Positions 32,383-41,538 of a stretch of DNA of 50,635 bases are shown here, one piece after another. How positions within the stretch are numbered: position 1 is the first letter of the stretch; each line of letters opens with the position of its first letter. The DNA is from CAYTSA01 sp964440345. GTDB taxonomy: Bacteria; Desulfobacterota; Desulfovibrionia; Desulfovibrionales; Desulfovibrionaceae. The notes beneath the pieces were generated by a model. That model made no database searches. It saw nothing but the letters and a program-made list of their open reading frames with translations, and was not told the DNA's origin. Position numbers and translations under genes: made by a program. The DNA lies in the NCBI GenBank assembly GCA_964440345.1, contig CAYTSA010000017.1, positions 1 through 50,635 on the forward strand. Direction: 5' to 3'.

Positions 32383-33611
32383 TGCCGCCACCTGCTCCAG
32401 TCACGGACAGGCACAAAGGCTCCCTCCTCCACTGTGGTGAAGTATACCTTGTTCATGCCTTGCCGGTTTGCCGTGAAGGAGACGCTGACGTCTATGCCTA
32501 TGTTAAAAGAATGTATGGAGTTGGCTGCGGTTGCAATGTCAGCGCTATACGGCTCTTTGCCCAGCTCTCTAAGCACCCGGGTCATCACCTTGGCGTTCAG
32601 AAAGCCTTCGAAACTGGCAAAGCTGTAAATCAGAGGCGCATACCCCGGGTCCGCCACGCCGGCCGGGGGAGCGGGATTCACCTCGTCCATCAACCGGCGG
32701 TACTCCCTGACAGCCGGCAGGCTCAGGTCTTCATAGCTGGGAACCACTTGGGTGTTGATCAGGTTCCGGGAGTAGCTCCGCCCGCCTTCCTGTTCCGCTT
32801 TTTGGAGCAAGGAGAGCAGGTTCTCGCTGCCCACAAAGGAAAGGTTGGCGATAGGAACGTCGAGCCCGGCGTTCCGGGCGTCGCGGATAAAGGCGGCGCA
32901 GGCGGCGTAAGAACCCACGCTGATGACGGCGTCAGGGTTCGAGTTGCTTATGATTTCAACCTGTTCAGCCATCGAAACGTCGAATTCACTGCCGCGGCGG
33001 TATGTTGCCTCCCCAACAAGGGGCAGATCGTACCTGGCAAGCGCCCGGCGCACTCCGTCCCAGCCAGAGCGGCCGTAGGCGTCCACCTGATAGAAAACAG
33101 CTACTCTTTCTCTTCCCAAGCGCACAAAAGCATCCACCAGCTCTGATGTCTCCTGGCGGTACGACGCCCGCAAGTTGAAAACATACCGGGAGTAAGGCTC
33201 TTCGCGTTGCGGTTGAGCGCCTGTAAACGGGAAGAACAATAAGACCTTTCGGTGGGTGAAACTTTTGATCAGCGGCAGCACGCGCGTCACAGTGGGCGTT
33301 CCCACATAATTGAAGAGCGCAAGAACGTTCTGGTTGCGGACCAGCTCCAGCGTATTCTCAATGGCGGGGATGGGGTCGTAGCCGTCGTCCATGGCTGCAA
33401 TGCGTATGGCCCGGCCATGGACGCCGCCTTCTGCGTTGACTTTTGCAAAATAGGCGGCGGAACCGCGGTAAAGCTCTATGCCGAGTCCGCGGCTGGGCCC
33501 GGTGAATGCGGCAGACATGCCGAGCAACAGTTCTTGTGCTTTGACTGGCTGGGCCGCCAGGAAGAAACAGCCGGCAAGAGCCAACAGTACAGCTATGCAA
33601 TTTCGAATCAT
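32379..33611 (-). CDS. Periplasmic ligand-binding protein (branched-chain amino acid/amide type)
   Basis: The 410-residue exported protein has a signal peptide (about 1-26, NCIAVLLALAGCFFLAAQPVKA) and a type I periplasmic binding fold (GMSAAFTGPSRGLGIELYRG, RIAAMDDGYDPIPAIENTLE, LALFNYVGTPTVTRVLPLI). It belongs to the Leu/Ile/Val-binding family but has no permease or ATPase genes beside it. Instead it overlaps a hybrid histidine kinase, so it probably presents a ligand to that sensor rather than feeding a transporter. The ATG at 33611 has GGAGGG upstream; an earlier in-frame ATG is less likely. Ligand unknown. Confidence 0.87.
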   Translation of the reverse strand: MIRNCIAVLLALAGCFFLAAQPVKAQELLLGMSAAFTGPSRGLGIELYRGSAAYFAKVNAEGGVHGRAIRIAAMDDGYDPIPAIENTLELVRNQNVLALFNYVGTPTVTRVLPLIKSFTHRKVLLFFPFTGAQPQREEPYSRYVFNLRASYRQETSELVDAFVRLGRERVAVFYQVDAYGRSGWDGVRRALARYDLPLVGEATYRRGSEFDVSMAEQVEIISNSNPDAVISVGSYAACAAFIRDARNAGLDVPIANLSFVGSENLLSLLQKAEQEGGRSYSRNLINTQVVPSYEDLSLPAVREYRRLMDEVNPAPPAGVADPGYAPLIYSFASFEGFLNAKVMTRVLRELGKEPYSADIATAANSIHSFNIGIDVSVSFTANRQGMNKVYFTTVEEGAFVPVRDWSRWRQ

Positions 33612-33916
33612 ACGGCCACCCTCCTGAGCCACCTATAACGCCATGTCATTATGTTACATTCCGGTGAAACTGTAAAGGAATGACAAGCCTCAGCCCGACT
33701 ACCATCGCTGACCAGGCAACCCGGCGACAGGTCAGGGAGGAGTTGGCTCAGTTCAGTACACGCTCCAAATGGTACATGACTACGTCATGCGGTGGGTCAA
33801 GAAACCAAGACTTGAGCAGCAAAGAGAAGCGCAAGCCTAAACTTGCAGCGCTCCTGGCCGATAAGGCAAGTGACAGGACAAGAGACCCGGCCCACGGATG
33901 GGCCAAGGAGGCGCAC
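33612..33916. other. Non-coding region with repeat copy C
   Basis: This separates the divergent binding-protein and small-protein genes. The first 90 bases are AT-rich and should hold both promoters, though I see no clear consensus. It then carries repeat copy C. The frame of the small protein is open through most of it, but its strong ribosome site is at 33905, so upstream codons are not taken as part of the gene. Confidence 0.55.
33704..33796 (+). repeat. Dispersed repeat, copy C
   Basis: It shares with copy B (5204-5298) the core CGCTGACCAGGC--CCGGC, then GGGAGGAGTTG-CTCAG and TACGTCAT. Unlike copy B it keeps an open frame reading ADQATRRQVREELAQF, so the family may derive from a coding mobile sequence. 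Confidence 0.5.
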
Positions 33917-34177
33917 ATGGATACAGTGAAGCTCGATGTCTTTGTCGCGGACAAGAACCCGGACAGGGTCAGCGCCGCACGGAAATCCGGAGACCAGGGG
34001 CGCGGCGGCCGTACCTTAAGTGAAGAATGGAAGGAAATTCAACGGGCCCGGCTCTCCCGGAAGGTATTTGAGGATTCATCTTACGCAAAACAGCTTGTGG
34101 TCGCCCAGACCTCGCCAGTGTACAACGCAAACGGGGAATTGATTCCGACGGTGACCACAACGGACAAGGCTGTGTAA
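33917..34177 (+). CDS. Small hypothetical protein
   Basis: The 86-residue protein begins at an ATG with AAGGAGG six bases upstream. It is hydrophilic, with KSGDQGRGGRTLSEEWKEIQ and a C-terminal SPVYNANGELIPTVTTTDKA stretch. No family is recognised. It stands alone between a region with a dispersed repeat and a good terminator. Confidence 0.6.
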   Translation: MDTVKLDVFVADKNPDRVSAARKSGDQGRGGRTLSEEWKEIQRARLSRKVFEDSSYAKQLVVAQTSPVYNANGELIPTVTTTDKAV

Positions 34178-34254
34178 TCAGGCGGAGCCTGGGACGCGCC
34201 ATGTCCGCCAGGGCGTCAGGGGCTTGGCCTACCGCGCCGGGCCGAGTCCTGAAC

Positions 34255-34287
34255 AAAGCCCCCCGCAGGATGTGGGGGGCTTTCTTT
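34255..34287 (+). terminator. Rho-independent terminator after the small protein
   Basis: AAAGCCCCCC and GGGGGGCTTT form a 10-base stem around GCAGGATGT and are followed by CTTTCTG. No gene is visible between this and the convergent kinase gene ending at 34399. Confidence 0.8.
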
Positions 34288-34398
34288 CTGCTCAGAAGCC
34301 GCCAGCTGCAAGATGCGGCTGAATCGACAGGGCTGCGCGAGGGCTTTCCTGCGGCTCGCCGGCTGTCTGCTGTGATGCTTCACAGCCAGGGCTTTTAG

Positions 34399-37300
34399 TC
34401 ATTTCCGTGAATGCAGCAAACGCAGTCCGTCCGCCACAGCAGTCAGGGACATTTCCAGTTCTTCGTACAAGCTGTGCATAATTCTGTATTTTCCAGCCCT
34501 ACAGGCGCGCTCCAGGTCTGCTGCTATGCGGTGCGTTTCTATCGCAGCCACATTTCCTGCTGCTCCCCGGACGGCGTGGACGGCCTGGGCCGCAGCCTCA
34601 TGGTCTCCTGCGGCTACAGCGCGCTGATATTCTTCCATCAGGCGCTGCGCGTCTGTCAGAAAGCCAGAAAGCACCTTCAAGTACACCTCTATGTTGCCCA
34701 TGAAGCGGTCCAGGGCCTGGGCGGCGTCCAAACCTGGGATTTCCTCCAAGGGCTCTGGAAGCTTGTGGCTTGGCGCGCCAGGTTCGCGCGCTCCAGCGCC
34801 GGCTCTGTCACGTGATGTACGCCCTTCTTTGCTTTGCCGCTTTTTCCGATGTTTTGCCAGCTCGTCCAGCAAGGCGTCGAGGTGTATGGGTTTGGATACG
34901 TAGCCGTCCATCCCTGCAGCAAGACATCTTTCGCGGTCCCCGACCATGGCGTTGGCTGTCATGGCAATGACGGGCAGGTCTGTCATGCCCAAATCCCTGC
35001 GGATGGCCCTGGTAGCGTCAAATCCGTCCATCTCCGGCATTTGGCAATCCATAAGCACGGCGTCGAAGTCCTTTACTCTTAATGCAGTAAGGGCCTTGCG
35101 TCCGTTATCCGCCACCTCGACGCGAATGCTTGCCTGGCTGAGCAACTCTGTGGCCACCTGCTGATTGGTGACGTTGTCTTCAACCAAGAGCACGTGCATG
35201 CCGGCGAGGCTTGTGCGTGAGAAGACCTCATCCTGAGCGGCGTCTGCTGCGGCTTCGCGGTAGCCGAACGTTTCCAGGACGGCGTTACGCAGCTTGTCTA
35301 TGAGGACAGGCTTCATGAGAACAGCGTCCACTCCGGCCTGTTCTGCTGCAGTCACCAGATTATCGCGGCCGTAAACAGTAAACAGGATAACCTTGGGAGG
35401 ATTGTCTTCGTCTTTGATCAATGTGGCGGCGTCAGTTCCGCTCATTCCCGGCAAGCGCCAATCCAACAACACCAGCCCGAACGGAGAGCCGCTGTCCCGG
35501 GCTGCAGCATGCGCAGCAAGCGCGGTCTCGGCGTCCATGGCTGTTTCCGCCTCCATGCCCAAGCGTAGCAGCAAACGCTCCATAACCAGGAGCACATGGG
35601 GGTTGTCGTCCACCACCAAAGTCCGCATGCCGGCGAGCTCATGGGGAAGTTCTTTGTCTTGTTGCGCAGGCGGAGCAGCCAGGGCAAAACGGCCGTGAAA
35701 AATGAAATCGCTGCCCTTGCCGGGCTCGGAGACCACTTTGATGTCTCCGTGCATCAACTCGGCAATACATTGACAAATAGCCAGCCCAAGCCCTGTGCCG
35801 CCAAACTTGCGCGTGGTGGAGGCGTCTGCCTGACTGAAAGCTTTGAACAATTTCTGCTGGGCTTCTAGAGGGACGCCTATGCCAGTATCGCTGACGCTGC
35901 ATTGCAATGTAACCTCATCGTCAGTCTGGTTCAGCACGGTGATGGTAATGACCACCGAGCCTACATCCGTGAACTTGAACGCATTGGAAATGAGGTTCAC
36001 AAACACCTGCTTTAACCGCAGGGGGTCCCAGACAATGCGATCCGGGACGTTGTCTGCAACATCTATCAAAAATTCAATATGCTTGTCAGAGGCTTGGGAG
36101 AGGAACATGTCCGCCACTTGTTCCAGCAGCTCGTTCAAAGAAAAGGTCCGTAACTCCAGGTCCATCTTTCCAGCTTCGATTTTGGAAAAATCCAGGATGT
36201 CGTTGATGAGTTGCAGCAAAGAGCCTGCGGAGGACTGAATGACTTTAATGTAGTCCCGCTGCTTGCGGTTCAGGTCCGTGCGCAGCGCCAAATCAGCGTT
36301 GCCAATAATGGCGTTCATAGGCGTGCGGATTTCATGACTCATGTTGGCCAGAAACTGGGACTTTGCCACATTGGCGGCTTCAGCCCGCTCCCTCTCCATG
36401 GTCAGGTCGCTTACCAGACACTGCGCTTGGTCCAGAGTGCTGTTAAAAACGTTGGCCAACATGGCCTCGTCGCCTGTTCCTTTGACTTCGCATCTTGCCC
36501 CTAGGTCCCCGTCCATGACCTTTGCTACGGTTTGCTGTATGTTTCGCAACGGACCGAGCATGCGCCTGCCAACAAGCAAAGCAGCAGCCAAGGCAAGGAC
36601 GATCATGCCGCCTGAAACAAGCAAAATCGGAGTGCGCAGGCTGTCAGAGCTGGCGTTCAACTCGTCAACATACACTGAAGAGGCTATGTACCAGTCCCAC
36701 TCTTTCAAATAGCGCACCCAGCTGATTTTTGGATAAACGTAGTTGCCTTTGTCGTCAGTCCTGTCCCAGACATACGCCAGCCGGGGTTCTTCTTTTCCTG
36801 CAGCGTCCATCAAATCGTCCAGGATGGGACGGCCGGTTAAGGGGTTGGGCATTTCGGCTATGTTGGTGTTTTCAATGGCGGTGTTTGGGTGGATAATCAA
36901 GTCGTATTGTGAATTGAAAACGTAAACATACCCGGTGCGGGCTATAGTGACGCCTCGCAGGATTTTTCTCAGTTCTTCCACAGCTTCTTCCTGGCGCCTG
37001 GCTACCGCCGTGGCTATATCGTCCACATAGACGCCAGTGGAAAGGACCCAGTCCCATTCTGGAAACAACCGTGCGTAAGCGAGCTTTTCAGAGGGGTCGT
37101 CATGGCCCAGGCGTTTCCACCAGTAGGTGGAGTAGCCTTCGCCCCTGGCTTTGGCGGCGTCGACCAGAGGCGGCACAATAAAGTTGCCGTGTATATCTCG
37201 TACGCGGGAAAAATCGGCGCCGTGAGTTTCCGGGTCTGGGTGGGAGATGATGTGGTAATCGTAGTCGAAGACAACGACGTAATCGTCGTTGCCGTAGCGG

Positions 37301-37650
37301 AAGTACCGAAGCTCCTCAAGGGCTTGCCGTCTGGCTTCCTCCTCGGTCATCACGCCGGTAAGCGCAAGTTCATATTTTGTGCGAATGAAAGATTCTTGCA
37401 TGAGGACGATGTTCTTGAGCTGCCGCTTGTAGGCGGCCATGGCGTCCCTGTGGTAGGCTTCAATATCCTGGGCCTTGGATAAAGCGAGTTCGTATACGTT
37501 GTCGAGGATCGTAACGGCTGCGTTTTCTTCCAGGTCGTAAACCTTGCCCCGAACAATGGGCGCAACGGCAAAATATATGGCTGAAGCCAATCCGAGCACC
37601 GTGACAAGCACGAGCAGACAAAGCCGCCTGTACAATGACGAGCCGAGCAT
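34399..37650 (-). CDS. Hybrid sensor histidine kinase: Cache, HAMP, kinase, two receivers, HPt
   Basis: The 1083-residue protein has a signal-anchor segment (about 10-32), two Cache-like extracytoplasmic repeats (about 40-330; FDYDYHIISHPDPETHG and FNSQYDLIIHPNTA with WDWVLSTGVYVDD and EWDWYIASSVYVDE), a second membrane segment (about 335-360), HAMP, HisKA (NMSHEIRTPMNAIIGNADLA) and HATPase. Two receivers follow (LVLLDWRLPGMSG and AVLMDCQMPEMDG), then an HPt domain (about 985-1075, HAVRGAAGNVAA). All modules of a full phosphorelay are on one chain. The ATG at 37650 has GAGG six bases before it. The stand-alone receiver upstream is a possible target. Confidence 0.92.
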   Translation of the reverse strand: MLGSSLYRRLCLLVLVTVLGLASAIYFAVAPIVRGKVYDLEENAAVTILDNVYELALSKAQDIEAYHRDAMAAYKRQLKNIVLMQESFIRTKYELALTGVMTEEEARRQALEELRYFRYGNDDYVVVFDYDYHIISHPDPETHGADFSRVRDIHGNFIVPPLVDAAKARGEGYSTYWWKRLGHDDPSEKLAYARLFPEWDWVLSTGVYVDDIATAVARRQEEAVEELRKILRGVTIARTGYVYVFNSQYDLIIHPNTAIENTNIAEMPNPLTGRPILDDLMDAAGKEEPRLAYVWDRTDDKGNYVYPKISWVRYLKEWDWYIASSVYVDELNASSDSLRTPILLVSGGMIVLALAAALLVGRRMLGPLRNIQQTVAKVMDGDLGARCEVKGTGDEAMLANVFNSTLDQAQCLVSDLTMERERAEAANVAKSQFLANMSHEIRTPMNAIIGNADLALRTDLNRKQRDYIKVIQSSAGSLLQLINDILDFSKIEAGKMDLELRTFSLNELLEQVADMFLSQASDKHIEFLIDVADNVPDRIVWDPLRLKQVFVNLISNAFKFTDVGSVVITITVLNQTDDEVTLQCSVSDTGIGVPLEAQQKLFKAFSQADASTTRKFGGTGLGLAICQCIAELMHGDIKVVSEPGKGSDFIFHGRFALAAPPAQQDKELPHELAGMRTLVVDDNPHVLLVMERLLLRLGMEAETAMDAETALAAHAAARDSGSPFGLVLLDWRLPGMSGTDAATLIKDEDNPPKVILFTVYGRDNLVTAAEQAGVDAVLMKPVLIDKLRNAVLETFGYREAAADAAQDEVFSRTSLAGMHVLLVEDNVTNQQVATELLSQASIRVEVADNGRKALTALRVKDFDAVLMDCQMPEMDGFDATRAIRRDLGMTDLPVIAMTANAMVGDRERCLAAGMDGYVSKPIHLDALLDELAKHRKKRQSKEGRTSRDRAGAGAREPGAPSHKLPEPLEEIPGLDAAQALDRFMGNIEVYLKVLSGFLTDAQRLMEEYQRAVAAGDHEAAAQAVHAVRGAAGNVAAIETHRIAADLERACRAGKYRIMHSLYEELEMSLTAVADGLRLLHSRK

Positions 37651-37733
37651 TCCATTCCTCAACTAATTAAGATTAACAGCCGCATTACTTTAAGCTGCGT
37701 ATGTGACAATTGTGTGGTGGCTGAAAAAAACAG

Positions 37734-38159
37734 CTAGGCAACAGAATTCACAGCATTCTGCTGCTGCGAATGCAGGATCATTTCAATCTTCTTTTTAAGT
37801 ATGGCTGCGTCGAATGGTTTTGTCAGGTAGTTGGAGACGCCTTTGCTGACTGCTTCAAGTATATTTTCAGGCTTTGACTCAGCAGATATCATAAGGAAGG
37901 GAAGTGTAGAGAAGTGTTCTGATTCTCTGACTTTGACAAGAAAGTCAATGCCTTTCATGCCGGGCATGTTCCAGTCGCAGAGGATGAAGTCAACCGGGTA
38001 TTGGTGCAGAACTTCCCATGCTTCATGCCCGTCGCCTGCCTCAAGTACCCGACGGCACTGCAACTCCGCCAGATTCCGGCCAATGATACGGCGCATGATG
38101 TCCGAATCATCTACTACCAGAAAGGTAAGCGAACGAAGGTCAGGCGCAGTCGAGGCCAT
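37734..38159 (-). CDS. Single-domain response regulator (CheY-like receiver)
   Basis: A receiver domain of 141 residues with no output domain. Acidic pocket and phosphoacceptor are in FLVVDDSDIMRRIIGR and FILCDWNMPGMKG; the conserved Lys lies in YLTKPFDAA. It is 83 bases upstream of the hybrid kinase and on the same strand, so the two may be expressed together. It could receive phosphate from the HPt domain of that kinase or act on the flagellar motor; which is unknown. Confidence 0.88.
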   Translation of the reverse strand: MASTAPDLRSLTFLVVDDSDIMRRIIGRNLAELQCRRVLEAGDGHEAWEVLHQYPVDFILCDWNMPGMKGIDFLVKVRESEHFSTLPFLMISAESKPENILEAVSKGVSNYLTKPFDAAILKKKIEMILHSQQQNAVNSVA

Positions 38160-38254
38160 GGCGCGATCCTGAAGTGGTTTACAAGATAAGAAAATGAGCT
38201 TCCCAGCGCATCACCGTTTGACTGAATCCAAGGATGCTGCAGGGTTGTTTATAC

Positions 38255-38286
38255 AATAATAAAGACGGTACGATGTTTTCCCGTCT
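38255..38286 (-). terminator. Terminator of the PHP gene
   Basis: On the minus strand AGACGG (38286-38281) and CCGTCT (38268-38263) form a 6-base stem with a 12-base loop, followed by TTATTATTG. It lies just beyond the PHP gene stop and before the receiver gene. Confidence 0.55.
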
Positions 38287-38313
38287 CAGTCAATGCAGCT
38301 TTACCCGGCCAAC

Positions 38314-39171
38314 TTATACTGGCAGCCCTTGTGATTGCCGCAGTTCTTTGAGACGCTCGATAACCGAGTATGGCACGCAGACGTTTCCCTTGCCCTTGCC
38401 GAGCTGAATCTGTGGCTTTACCGAGCCGTGAAAATCCGACCCCCCGCTTACCGCCAAGCCCAGCTTGTCCGCCAGACGCTCTACTCCGGCCCGCATGGAC
38501 GGGCTGTGCTCGCTGTAGTGCGACTCCACTCCGTCCAAGCCGTATTCTTGCAATTCCCGCAACAACCTTTCCAGCTCCGCCCAGCCTGCAGAGAGCAGCC
38601 CGGGATGGGCCAGTATGACTGTTGCGCCTTCTTCTTTAAGCACCTTGACGGCCTCTGCTGGGCTGAGCACTTTTTTGGGCGTATACGCCTTGCCTTTGGC
38701 GCCCAAATATCTATTAAAGGCGTCCTGCACAGATGCCGCCCGGCCCAGTTCCACAAGCCGCAGGGCAATATGCGGGCGGCCCACAGAGCCTTCTCCGGCT
38801 ATGGCTTGCACAGACTCGTAGGTAATGTCCACTCCGCATTGCTGCAGCTTTTCGATAATAATGTAGTTACGGCTGTGCCGGTGTTCGACGATTTCCCGCA
38901 AGGCGGCCTGCAGCTTATCCGGGTTTTGCGGCAGCCACAAGCCGACTACGTGCAGTTCTTCGCGTTCGTATTGTGCTGAAAGCTCGCAGCCGCGGATAAA
39001 CTCCAGACCTAGCGAGCTGGCGGCTAAAGCCGCTTCGTCCAGGCCGGCGGTGGTGTCGTGGTCGGTCAGCGCGATGGCGCGCAGGCCTATGCGGCTGGCC
39101 TCCTGCATCAGCTCAGTAGGGGTAAAGGTTCCATCCGAAGCTGTGGAATGCGTGTGTAAATCTGCTTGCAT
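38314..39171 (-). CDS. PHP-domain phosphoesterase (RNase AM/YciV type)
   Basis: The 285-residue protein has all PHP metal-ligand motifs: DLHTHSTASDG, LTDHDTTAGLDEA, RGCELSAQYE, VILAHPGLLS and GSDFHG. The insert RPHIALRLVELGRAASVQDA followed by FNRYLGAKGKAYTPK is typical of the YciV/TrpH branch, of which RNase AM hydrolyses 3',5'-bisnucleotides and 5' ends of short RNAs. The family assignment is strong; the substrate here is inferred. It is divergent from the Trm112-like gene. Confidence 0.88.
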   Translation of the reverse strand: MQADLHTHSTASDGTFTPTELMQEASRIGLRAIALTDHDTTAGLDEAALAASSLGLEFIRGCELSAQYEREELHVVGLWLPQNPDKLQAALREIVEHRHSRNYIIIEKLQQCGVDITYESVQAIAGEGSVGRPHIALRLVELGRAASVQDAFNRYLGAKGKAYTPKKVLSPAEAVKVLKEEGATVILAHPGLLSAGWAELERLLRELQEYGLDGVESHYSEHSPSMRAGVERLADKLGLAVSGGSDFHGSVKPQIQLGKGKGNVCVPYSVIERLKELRQSQGLPV

Positions 39172-39277
39172 GTTGTGTAGTGTTACTGGGGGGCGTTACC
39201 TGTGTCAAAGTGTTTTTCTGCTTGAGCAGCGCAACGCCTGCTGCTATATATTGCCCAACGACACAGGAGGAAACGCC

Positions 39278-39478
39278 GTGGCTTTGAACAAAGAGCTTTT
39301 AAACATACTTGCCTGCCCGACCTGCAAAGGGGAGCTGCAACTGCTGGGCAAGGAAGAGGGTCTGGCTTGTGAAAAATGCGCCGTCGTTTACCCGGTGCGC
39401 GAAGAAATACCCATCATGCTGGTGGACGAAGCCGTCCCCCAGTCAGACTGGGACGCTGGCGCGCGGGAAAAAGCTTAG
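39278..39478 (+). CDS. Trm112-family zinc-ribbon protein
   Basis: A 66-residue protein with two CX2C pairs (LACPTCKGELQLLG and LACEKCAVVYPVREEIPIML). Trm112-like proteins partner methyltransferases or act as small zinc proteins. The GTG at 39278 has AGGAGG 6-8 bases upstream; the longer open frame to 39050 lies over the PHP gene and is rejected. Its last codon overlaps the stop of the convergent YyaL-type gene by four bases. Confidence 0.88.
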   Translation: MALNKELLNILACPTCKGELQLLGKEEGLACEKCAVVYPVREEIPIMLVDEAVPQSDWDAGAREKA

Positions 39479-41538
39479 CCGCCAATCAATAGCTTCTCCA
39501 ACTCGCCGGCCTCGTATACAGGTTTTTGGCACGCGCCCCCTGAACATACAAACGCAGCGGCTTTGCCCGGCTCAGCTTCCATGCCGGCAACAAACGGGGC
39601 CAGCTTTGCAATGGCCTCGTCCTTGCGCAAGATTGCTGTGCGAGGCAGAAACAATCTGCAGAGCAGTTGCGCCATGTCCGCGGCGGCTTCTTCCTCGCCG
39701 GCGATCACCACTTCTTTCCCTGGACCCAAAAAATAATCCAGCGCGCACAGCAACATGGAATGTCCAGCCGGATACGCTGCAACAGCGCCCATGGCGGACT
39801 CCAGAGCTTGGCCGGCTTTTTCTTCCAGGTCATAACGGCCGGTCATTCTACCCAGCCGCAACAGATGGAGCACTGCTATGGAGTTGCCGGCCGGAATGGC
39901 GGCGTCGTGCAGCTCCTTGAGGCTTATGGGCAATTCTGACTGGGTTTTTTCCGTGGCAAAGCGAAATTCCTTGGCGTCGCCGCTCCAGAACAGTTTCAAC
40001 ATGGAATCGCACAGTTGCAGGGCTTCGTGCAGCCAAGCCGGCTCAAAGGTTGCCTGGTAGAGTTCCGTCAGCCCCCAGACCATAAAGGCGTAGTCGTCCA
40101 GGTGCGCAGGCAGACCGGCCTGTCCCTCCCGCCAACGGTGCAGCAGCTCGCCGTCCCGCCGCAGTTGCGAAAGAACGAATGCGGCCGCTTTTTCTGCAGC
40201 GCGAATGTATTCCGGTTGGCCCAGAGCAGCGCCGCCTTTGGCCATGGCGGCAATCATCAACCCGTTCCAGTCAGCCAGCACCTTGTCGTCCTTGTGCGGG
40301 CGCACGCGCTTGCCGCGATATTCCATGAGAGTTTGGCGAATACGCTCCACCCGCTCGTCTTCGTCCGGCGGCAGTGGCCGGGTCAAATGGATGATGTTGG
40401 CGCCTGTGCGCTGACCGGTTGCCTCGTCGGTGAAATTGCCCTCCTCCCGCAGCCCAAACACATCTGCAGCATAGGAGGCGTCCTCTGGCGAAAGCAAAGA
40501 CCGGATTTCTTCGAGGGTAAAAACGTAGAACTTGCCCTCCTCGCCTTCGCTGTCTGCGTCCTCGGCGGAGTAGAAGCCCCCTTCTGGCGAGATAAGGTCC
40601 CGCAGCACATAGGTGAAAATTTCGCGCGAGGTTTGCGCCAGCAAGGGATTTCCTGTGACTTGCCAAGCTTCCACGCAGGCGAGCGAGAGCATGGCCTGGT
40701 CGTAAAGCATTTTTTCAAAATGGGGCAACAGCCACTCCCGGTCCGTGGAGTAGCGATGAAAGCCAAAGCCCACATGGTCCCATATCCCGCCTCGGCGCAT
40801 GGCTTCGAGCGTGTGCGTAACCATGTCCGTCAACTTGGACTCGCCAGCGCGCAACTGTTGCCGCAGAAGAAACAGCAAATTGTGCGGCGCAGGAAATTTG
40901 GGGGCGTCGCCAAAGCCGCCGTAGTCCTGGTCATACCGCTCAGCCAGCTGGACCTCGCCCTTGTCCAGTATGGCGGATTCGGCAGGCGGGGCCGTTTGGG
41001 CTGCCTGGCCGGAGAGTTCTCCCCGTTCATAGGCTTTGATGTGCTCCATGATTGTGCTGGCGGAAGCCAACAACTCGCTACGCTTGGCCCGCCAGGCCTC
41101 GTACACCCGGATGGTCAGCTCTTTAAGACCCACGCGGCCCATACGGGATTCTTTAGGGAGATAGGTCCCGACAAAAAGGGGCCGCTTGTCCGGAGTCAAC
41201 ACCAGGGTCAGCGGCCAGCCGCCGGAGCCGGTCATCAGCTGGCAGACGGTCATGTAGGCCATGTCCACGTCTGGCCGCTCCTCGCGGTCTACTTTGACGC
41301 AAATAAATATTTCACTGAGCAGCCGGGCCGTTTCTTCGTCTTCAAAGCTTTCCCGCTCCATAACGTGGCACCAATGGCAGGTGGAGTAGCCAATGGAAAG
41401 GAAGACGGGCTTGTCCTGCTCGGCGGCTGCAGTAAAAGCTTCAAGGCCCCAGGGCCGCCAGTCTACAGGATTGTAAGCGTGCTGCAGCAGGTAGGGGCTC
41501 TGCTCATGAATCAGTCTGTTGGGCTGGCGTTGTGGCAT
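39475..41538 (-). CDS. Thioredoxin-fold/six-hairpin protein of the YyaL (spermatogenesis-associated 20) family
   Basis: The 687-residue protein has an N-terminal thioredoxin-like domain (about 1-165: SPYLLQHAYNPVDWRPWG, with the CHWCHVMERESFED motif) and an (alpha/alpha)6-barrel domain over the rest (AMRRGGIWDHVGFGFHRYST, EGGFYSAEDADSEGEEGKFY, DDKVLADWNGLMIAAMAKGG). The family is widely conserved but has no agreed reaction. The ATG at 41538 has GGGAG about 7 bases before it and overlaps the end of the YdcF gene; an upstream frame to 41658 is a tail overlapping that gene. Confidence 0.9.
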   Translation of the reverse strand: MPQRQPNRLIHEQSPYLLQHAYNPVDWRPWGLEAFTAAAEQDKPVFLSIGYSTCHWCHVMERESFEDEETARLLSEIFICVKVDREERPDVDMAYMTVCQLMTGSGGWPLTLVLTPDKRPLFVGTYLPKESRMGRVGLKELTIRVYEAWRAKRSELLASASTIMEHIKAYERGELSGQAAQTAPPAESAILDKGEVQLAERYDQDYGGFGDAPKFPAPHNLLFLLRQQLRAGESKLTDMVTHTLEAMRRGGIWDHVGFGFHRYSTDREWLLPHFEKMLYDQAMLSLACVEAWQVTGNPLLAQTSREIFTYVLRDLISPEGGFYSAEDADSEGEEGKFYVFTLEEIRSLLSPEDASYAADVFGLREEGNFTDEATGQRTGANIIHLTRPLPPDEDERVERIRQTLMEYRGKRVRPHKDDKVLADWNGLMIAAMAKGGAALGQPEYIRAAEKAAAFVLSQLRRDGELLHRWREGQAGLPAHLDDYAFMVWGLTELYQATFEPAWLHEALQLCDSMLKLFWSGDAKEFRFATEKTQSELPISLKELHDAAIPAGNSIAVLHLLRLGRMTGRYDLEEKAGQALESAMGAVAAYPAGHSMLLCALDYFLGPGKEVVIAGEEEAAADMAQLLCRLFLPRTAILRKDEAIAKLAPFVAGMEAEPGKAAAFVCSGGACQKPVYEAGELEKLLIGG

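Noticed and set aside
33680..33916. Upstream extension of the 86-residue protein gene
   Set aside because: Includes repeat copy C; the strong AAGGAGG site points to the ATG at 33917.
34201..34398. 65-codon plus-strand frame
   Set aside because: Spans a terminator and lacks a ribosome site or family features.
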